Shown in pieces: positions 52,607-57,026 of a stretch of DNA of 57,026 bases. The stretch comes from Verrucomicrobiia bacterium (GTDB lineage: Bacteria; Verrucomicrobiota; Verrucomicrobiia; JABWAM01): NCBI GenBank assembly GCA_028687435.1, contig JAQUAF010000035.1, positions 1 through 57,026 on the forward strand, written 5' to 3'. Within the stretch, counting starts at the first letter, position 1. Each line of letters starts with the position of its first letter. Below the pieces are notes generated by a model, which worked only from the letters and a program-made list of their open reading frames with translations, ran no database searches and had not been told where the DNA came from. The position numbers were made by a program, and so were the translations under genes.

Positions 52607-52780
52607 TTATTTCCGCGAACTGTCCAGGCGATCAATCTGCTGTTTTTCAACAGCGCACAATTGGCCGCGATACTGAGCCAGAAGCAGGCTGGTGGAAATC
52701 ATGGCGGCGGTCATGGCGGCCAGCAGGCCCAACACAACAAAAAGCGTCAATCCCTTGCGGAAAAAATGCGGGTGTTTCAT
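52607..52780 (-). CDS. very small prepilin-like protein (GspK/PilX-type N-terminus)
   Basis: A 57-residue gene starting at 52780. It reads 'MKHPHFFRKGLTLFVVLGLL' followed by 'AAMTAAMISTSLLLAQYRG', a prepilin-type hydrophobic segment after a basic leader and Gly. It ends 20 bases from the outer inverted repeat. It begins three bases after the stop of the upstream pseudopilin-like gene. It is either a truncated minor pseudopilin or a genuine mini-pilin. Confidence 0.55.
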   Translation of the reverse strand: MKHPHFFRKGLTLFVVLGLLAAMTAAMISTSLLLAQYRGQLCAVEKQQIDRLDSSRK

Positions 52781-52783
52781 GGA

Positions 52784-53137
52784 TCAGGGTTTGGGGATGA
52801 GGTTGGATACGGCTTGGAAGGAAAAGAGAGGCTTCAGGGTGGCGGAAGGACGATGGGACATCAATTCCAGTTCCCACCGGCACGAGGGCACACCGTTTTC
52901 GCGGTCCAAAATCATCCGGGAGTTTTTCACATGTTCCAAAAACCGGATGCAACGGCTGCCGGACGTGCGGCGCCAGATCTCCTGTCCGCGAAAAAAGTAG
53001 GCGACCTCCCCCTCTGGAAGGGAAATCTGCAGCATTTCCAATCCATCCCGTTGAACGGACCGGGGCAGGCGCGTGGCGGAACGGACATCATGACGCCAGC
53101 GCTCGCCCGCTTGGAGGGCAAAACTCATGTCGGCCAT
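52784..53137 (-). pseudogene. pseudopilin-like fragment lacking its prepilin leader
   Basis: 117 residues. 'MADMSFALQAGERWRHDVRS' and the following beta-rich part ('LQISLPEGEVAYFFRGQEIW') look like the body of a GspJ/GspH-type minor pseudopilin. The expected N-terminal leader and hydrophobic helix are missing: the frame meets a stop at 53174 and no leader is seen in the other frames. This suggests a deletion or insertion upstream. A leaderless expressed protein is the alternative. Confidence 0.5.
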
Positions 53138-53471
53138 CGTGTCGGCAGAGCCTTCTTTCTTCAGGCAGGCCGCTCATCATCCCGTCGCCGCAGCGACGCA
53201 AACCAGCCTCCAGAGCGACCTCCAAGTTCGGGGCAGGAGCAAAAAACAAACCAAATCCATATCCTCGTGGTGTGTGAGGCTCCATTCCAACCGCCCTCCC
53301 GCCTGCCTTGGCTCCAGTCCATCTGCCTGCGACGAGCGATAGGCCCATTCTCGGCAGATGGCTGGAGCCCCCTCCTACCCAGAAAAAGACAACGCCCCAA
53401 TGCCTCGATACCCCGATGATGTTCCCTACGCCTGAAATGTTTCCCTTCCTCCCCTTATCATTTCAGATTTA

Positions 53472-53526
53472 TAATTGTCGCCAATGTAAAATTATAATTG
53501 TCGCGATAGAAACTTTTAATTGTCGT
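53472..53526 (+). repeat. three direct repeats of TAATTGTCGC
   Basis: TAATTGTCGC occurs at 53472-53481 and 53495-53504, and TAATTGTCGT at 53517-53526, spaced 22-23 bases. Multiple short terminal repeats of this kind are typical of IS21-family ends (inference), and the site is next to a transposase remnant. Confidence 0.55.
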
Positions 53527-53538
53527 TGACCAGTTTGG

Positions 53539-53811
53539 ATGGCGCTCAAATGGAAACTCCGTTCCCACGCATCAAGCTTATCCCCCCGGCAAATCATTGA
53601 ACTTTTTCGCGGAATCCAACTGGTCGATGTTTGGTTTGAAACGGCGGATCAACGCAAAATCTGCCTCCCAAGGATCACCATGCCCCAACCGGAGCAACAA
53701 TGCGTGCTGGATCAACTTCAGTGGAACCTTCCAGCCCAGCCCCCGCCACGGATTTACTCAACAAAACAAGGAGGTGACGAAAAAAAATGTGTTGGAGACT
53801 CAGCCTCTTAA
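53539..53811 (+). pseudogene. C-terminal fragment of an IS4/IS1634-like transposase
   Basis: About 80 residues. 'LSPRQIIELFRGIQLVDVW' and 'QPEQQCVLDQLQWNLPAQPP' match the tail of IS1634/IS4-group transposases (motif '...LLDQLKLxLPxQPPPKI'). The catalytic DDE core is absent upstream, so this is a remnant. Confidence 0.55.
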
Positions 53812-54078
53812 CATTTGCTTTTTCAGGTAAGAGGGAGGGACAAGGAGGGGTTTTTCGTGAAATCTGCGAAACTCGGGCTAGAACAGCCAAACTTTCTTGG
53901 CATACCGGAACCCCCTGACCTTCCCTCAGACCCTCTTGCCACCCTTCTGCGGTGGTGATTCCTTTCCCCTCCTCCCAAGCCCGCCGATTTCATCAAAAGA
54001 TGAACGAGGCGATCAGCCGAAATGCGCCATTGGTGCTGAAGGGAGGACACCTGAGACCCGAATCGTCCAGAGACAGAC

Positions 54079-55140
54079 TCATGGTCCAAGAATTCCAGCA
54101 GCCCCCCCCAACAAACAAGTTACGGGAACACAGAGGCCACGAAAAACCTTATCGCAATATTTGCAGTGTCCGCAATGCTGCCGACACGAGGATGTCCGCT
54201 CAAACCAATCCGGTGGAAACCGCGCGTTATCCAGCACGTAAGGCGCAAAGGCCGGAACAAAACCTGGCTCAAGCAAATCCAACAAATTGCCCCTATAGGA
54301 TCGGCTGCAGTAAGCTGCGATGACGATCCGCGGACAGGCATGCATCCGGGTCGCCAGCTTAACGATCGAAAAAATGCCGTCATAATGATGCAAATCTTCC
54401 GGACGGATCCATGTGCCGCGCAAGATCGAAACCCAGTTTTTCTTTTCGCGAAAACGATTCCAGCAAACAAAGGGACTCCAATCGGTCATATTTTCTGTCT
54501 CGTCAATTTCTCTTTCATGCGCAACAAGATTATCATGGAAACTCTGTCCGCTGCAAAAAGGCAGGCATCCGCTGTTCACCAAAAAGCACAGACGCTTGTG
54601 ATGAGTGTCAGCCCAAATTTTGAGCTCTTCCAAGCGGTTCAAATCGCGATTAAAATCACGCTGAACATAAAAACCATCAAATAAATCAGCAACATACTCC
54701 ATTGCCGAAACCGTGCCGATGCGCATATTGACGGAAGCCCTCACTTCAACGGCGGGAAAATGTTTCTTCAGGATGTGCGCAACAGCCAGTGAAGCGGTCG
54801 TGACGGCTTCAACGCCTCCAATGGCATCATTCAAATAATCCATGAGTGAACAAATTTCTCTCTCCAACGACCGGCTGACCGCCAACCGGCCATAACAATT
54901 GGCATTTAAAACCAGGTCCAAAGCAAGCCCCATCGAACGGAAAGTCCGCAAATCCTCCTCTAATTGCGCTTGCGCCGACCAATTCCTCTCCCCCTTGCGG
55001 CAACCAAGCTCAGCGCGACCGGAAGGCATAAAAACCCAAGGAAAATAAACCTCATGGATATATTCCCGGTAATCACGGACAATATGGGTCAACAAATCGC
55101 CGCCGTCTTCAATCTGTTGATATCCCACAGCAAACTTCAT
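54079..55140 (-). CDS. peptidase-U32-like TIM-barrel protein with Cys-rich C-terminus
   Basis: 353 residues. 'LVLNANCYGRLAVSRSLERE', 'VRASVNMRIGTVSAMEYVAD' and 'CFLVNSGCLPFCSGQSFHDN' resemble U32-type proteins (UbiU/RlhA group), which use an Fe-S cluster in hydroxylation reactions. A second Cys cluster 'CRQHCGHCKYCDKVF' lies near the C-terminus. It follows the PHP-type gene by 40 bases and is probably cotranscribed. Function in this lineage is unknown. Confidence 0.65.
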   Translation of the reverse strand: MKFAVGYQQIEDGGDLLTHIVRDYREYIHEVYFPWVFMPSGRAELGCRKGERNWSAQAQLEEDLRTFRSMGLALDLVLNANCYGRLAVSRSLEREICSLMDYLNDAIGGVEAVTTASLAVAHILKKHFPAVEVRASVNMRIGTVSAMEYVADLFDGFYVQRDFNRDLNRLEELKIWADTHHKRLCFLVNSGCLPFCSGQSFHDNLVAHEREIDETENMTDWSPFVCWNRFREKKNWVSILRGTWIRPEDLHHYDGIFSIVKLATRMHACPRIVIAAYCSRSYRGNLLDLLEPGFVPAFAPYVLDNARFPPDWFERTSSCRQHCGHCKYCDKVFRGLCVPVTCLLGGAAGILGP

Positions 55141-55180
55141 AACCGAGCGGATTGAAAAGTTTTTCAGCCATGCCGGCGCA

Positions 55181-56938
55181 TTATTCTTTTGCCGCCCCGG
55201 TCAATGAACGATATTTTTCCCTGGCTCTTTCAACTGCATCAAGCAATGGCCGGGCCTCTCCGGCATTGAGCTTTCGATATTCGCAAAATTTCGGAATAAA
55301 GTCTCGATATTCGTCAAGCCAGCGAATAAAGTAATCCGCATCTGCTTGGTGAACGCCTATTTTGCAATTTCCATATTGAATATAAATTGGACTGGTGTGG
55401 GCTAAGTTTCCAAAATACGCCCCATTCAAGCCATGGCAGCGCGCCGCAAGCCAGCAGGTTTCGGCAATGTTGACATTCAAATCCTTTGAAAAGTTTTTGA
55501 CGCCGCCGCAAGCTATATCCACGATAATTTTTCCATTTTGAACAATCTCAATGCGATTCAATCCGTTAAGCGACCAGGCCTCAAGATGAACACTTACGAT
55601 TTCCTTTCCATTGCCAGATAAACGGACGACGCCGCCCACTCCCGTGTTTTGAGCCTTAAAAACAAGCAAGGGACCATTGCTGATGAAAGTCGCGCCGTTT
55701 TTATAGGCTCGCACAACTTCCGGCCAGCATAAAACGCCGGTTTGGGAATAGGTCCGCCAACGTCCCGGGGGAGAGGCAAGCGTCGAATTGTTCATGTACA
55801 CATCGGTGCTTCCGCCGGCAGCCAGCTTAAGCCCCAAATTCAAATAGCGGTACCAATCCTCGATCAAATCACTGTCAAACCCCTTCGACCATAAACCATA
55901 CGACACATCCCAAATGGGCATTTTTCCAAGCGCCACTGCCACCGGCATTTCCCGCGACCAAGTGACGTCGCCGACCTTTCCCAAACCGGAGGTTGGATGC
56001 GTATAGACGGCAACTCCACCCTGCAAAAGGACATCCTCGATCATCTGTATATTGCTGAAATGGCAGGTGTCGCATTTTGGCTTTCGTGTGATGTTAACGC
56101 AACACAAATGACCGCCCAAACTGGGGCAAAGCTCCAAATTCCCTTTGGATATAAAATCTTTTGAGCAAACGCTCCTCATGTCGGCATCCAGACCTTGAAC
56201 AAAACTGGCATAATTCATTCCCTCAGCCTCGCATATTTTGGCCGCGTTGAGCCAACCGAGGGACTTGTCATATTTCATGGCGCCATGCCCAATATACTGG
56301 ATATGATGCTCTCCACTGAACCATCCCTTTTGCTGAAAATTGACGAACCGTTTTAACGCCACTTTGAGGCTTTTAATTTCACCGTCGTTTTTAAAACTGA
56401 AAGGGATTTCCACCGGTTCCCATTCAAACCCCCGCAAAACGGCCACGATCCATTTCCCGGGCGGAAACCTGAGCTCGATCTCATCATCAAGAATATAAAA
56501 ATATCCGTCGTTTACGCTGCCATAGGAAAAACAATTCGGAGGAAGACAATGCCTGTTCCCGCCGTCACGCACCATTACACGCGCCTTGAGGGGATCTCCG
56601 GCCGCCTCGTCACACACAGACAATTTCAACGTGCAAGTGGATTTTTTCTCCAACAATTCCGCCTGCATGCAAACCTCGATGTTTTTTATGAAAAATGTTT
56701 GACGATAATCCTCCATAATTTCATTGTGGGAAAGCGCTCGATTATAAATGCGAACCTCGCGAAGGAACCCCTTCAACTGCCCCATTCTTGCCGGGAAAGT
56801 CGCCAGTCCGCTCAAAGTCAGTGGAATCGTGTCGTATTTATAATCGCTTGGCGGCAAATAGGAAATCCGTCCGGAAGCCGCAAATTCCGCAATCTTTTTT
56901 TCATTAGAGTTTATTTGGAATAGACAATTCTGCCACAT
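55181..56938 (-). CDS. CehA/McbA-like PHP-type metallohydrolase with a truncated LamG-like N-terminus
   Basis: 585 residues as read. Residues 1-80 are the C-terminal half of a LamG/concanavalin-like domain ('GQLKGFLREVRIYNRALS'). The PHP-like metallohydrolase starts around residue 205 ('KGWFSGEHHIQYIGHG') and includes 'GVAVYTHPTSGLG' and 'GLKLAAGGSTDVYMN'. There is a stop codon just two codons upstream of the listed ATG. Because a transposase gene begins there on the other strand, the original N-terminus (signal peptide and first half of LamG) appears lost. It may be a pseudogene. Confidence 0.6.
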   Translation of the reverse strand: MWQNCLFQINSNEKKIAEFAASGRISYLPPSDYKYDTIPLTLSGLATFPARMGQLKGFLREVRIYNRALSHNEIMEDYRQTFFIKNIEVCMQAELLEKKSTCTLKLSVCDEAAGDPLKARVMVRDGGNRHCLPPNCFSYGSVNDGYFYILDDEIELRFPPGKWIVAVLRGFEWEPVEIPFSFKNDGEIKSLKVALKRFVNFQQKGWFSGEHHIQYIGHGAMKYDKSLGWLNAAKICEAEGMNYASFVQGLDADMRSVCSKDFISKGNLELCPSLGGHLCCVNITRKPKCDTCHFSNIQMIEDVLLQGGVAVYTHPTSGLGKVGDVTWSREMPVAVALGKMPIWDVSYGLWSKGFDSDLIEDWYRYLNLGLKLAAGGSTDVYMNNSTLASPPGRWRTYSQTGVLCWPEVVRAYKNGATFISNGPLLVFKAQNTGVGGVVRLSGNGKEIVSVHLEAWSLNGLNRIEIVQNGKIIVDIACGGVKNFSKDLNVNIAETCWLAARCHGLNGAYFGNLAHTSPIYIQYGNCKIGVHQADADYFIRWLDEYRDFIPKFCEYRKLNAGEARPLLDAVERAREKYRSLTGAAKE

Positions 56939-56946
56939 AGGTTATC

Positions 56947-57026
56947 ATGGGTAACGAAATGAATATCGAAAAAATCCTCAATAATCCGCGCATGATGCGG
57001 GCGGTCACCTCTTTGGATCCTGCGGA
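56947..57026 (+). mobile_element. 5' end of an insertion-sequence transposase gene (runs off the window)
   Basis: The frame from the ATG at 56947 (or 56959) reads 'MNIEKILNNPRMMRAVTSLD', like the N-termini of IS5/IS4-group transposases with a helix-turn-helix front ('...HPRLMRALTGLSxxEF'). Only the first 26 codons are present. The family call rests on this short stretch. Confidence 0.5.

Larger units (their letters stand above)
53138..54078. other. gene-poor stretch with transposon debris
   Basis: Apart from the three direct repeats at 53472-53526 and the transposase fragment at 53539-53811, no gene or RNA is recognisable in this stretch. Confidence 0.5.

Noticed and set aside
53472..53526. 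Possible CRISPR-like array
   Set aside because: Only three 10-base repeats with short spacers and no cas genes; better explained as a transposon end.

Overview
The window reads as chromosomal DNA of a bacterium from the Planctomycetes-Verrucomicrobia-Lentisphaerae (PVC) group, probably Verrucomicrobia, Lentisphaerae or Kiritimatiellota. This is inferred from gene content, not from a marker gene. The pointers are H-X9-DG-type pseudopilins sitting beside large secreted glycoside hydrolases, CBM9-like modules, a U32-like TIM-barrel protein, a bacterial glycerol-1-phosphate dehydrogenase and many short dispersed repeats. No rRNA, tRNA or CRISPR array was seen.

Layout. 0.2-7.2 kb: a carbohydrate operon on the minus strand (dehydrogenase, two putative glycosidases, one pseudopilin) with a divergent AraC regulator. 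7.3-12.0 kb: a minus-strand operon of ABC ATPase, ABC permease, a membrane-anchored zinc-ribbon protein and a membrane-anchored CBM9-like protein. 12.1-18.2 kb: an odd sigma-70-like factor, divergent from a three-gene operon that joins a TrbJ/VirB5-like secreted protein and a TrbL/VirB6-like membrane protein to a GspE/PilB-type ATPase. A decayed AbiEii-like toxin remnant follows. 18.7-27.5 kb: a second sugar region (TIM-barrel isomerase, a 1325-residue multidomain hydrolase, a pseudopilin, a GntR/LacI-type regulator and a divergent GH2 enzyme). 27.5-35.0 kb: mostly housekeeping genes (marC, an SGNH hydrolase, cmk, a zinc-ribbon protein, leuD, fabD, an XRE-cupin regulator and an egsA-like gene). 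35.6-46.0 kb: a likely surface-glycan or small-molecule tailoring cluster (GT2, polysaccharide deacetylase, two asparagine-synthetase-like enzymes, two acyl carrier proteins, a GNAT, a formyltransferase-fold enzyme and FkbH). A MntA/HepT-type toxin-antitoxin pair sits inside its minus-strand operon. 46.1-52.0 kb: peroxiredoxin, TPR protein, M24 peptidase, DUF4143 ATPase and tRNA-dihydrouridine synthase. 52.0-57.0 kb: accessory DNA with nested inverted repeats, a decayed pseudopilin operon, a transposase remnant, a U32-like protein and a PHP-type hydrolase that looks cut off by an insertion sequence at the right edge.

The strongest leads are four. First, the hybrid type IV / type II secretion-like operon with its own sigma-like factor (12.1-18.2 kb). 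Second, a palindromic repeat found at the exact 3' ends of three unrelated genes, where it seems to supply the stop codon of two. Third, the FkbH / carrier protein / formyltransferase operon with an embedded toxin-antitoxin pair. Fourth, a 54-bp near-perfect palindrome upstream of marC and a three-level nested inverted repeat at 52.2-52.6 kb. All functional statements rest on motif recognition by eye; no database search was run.
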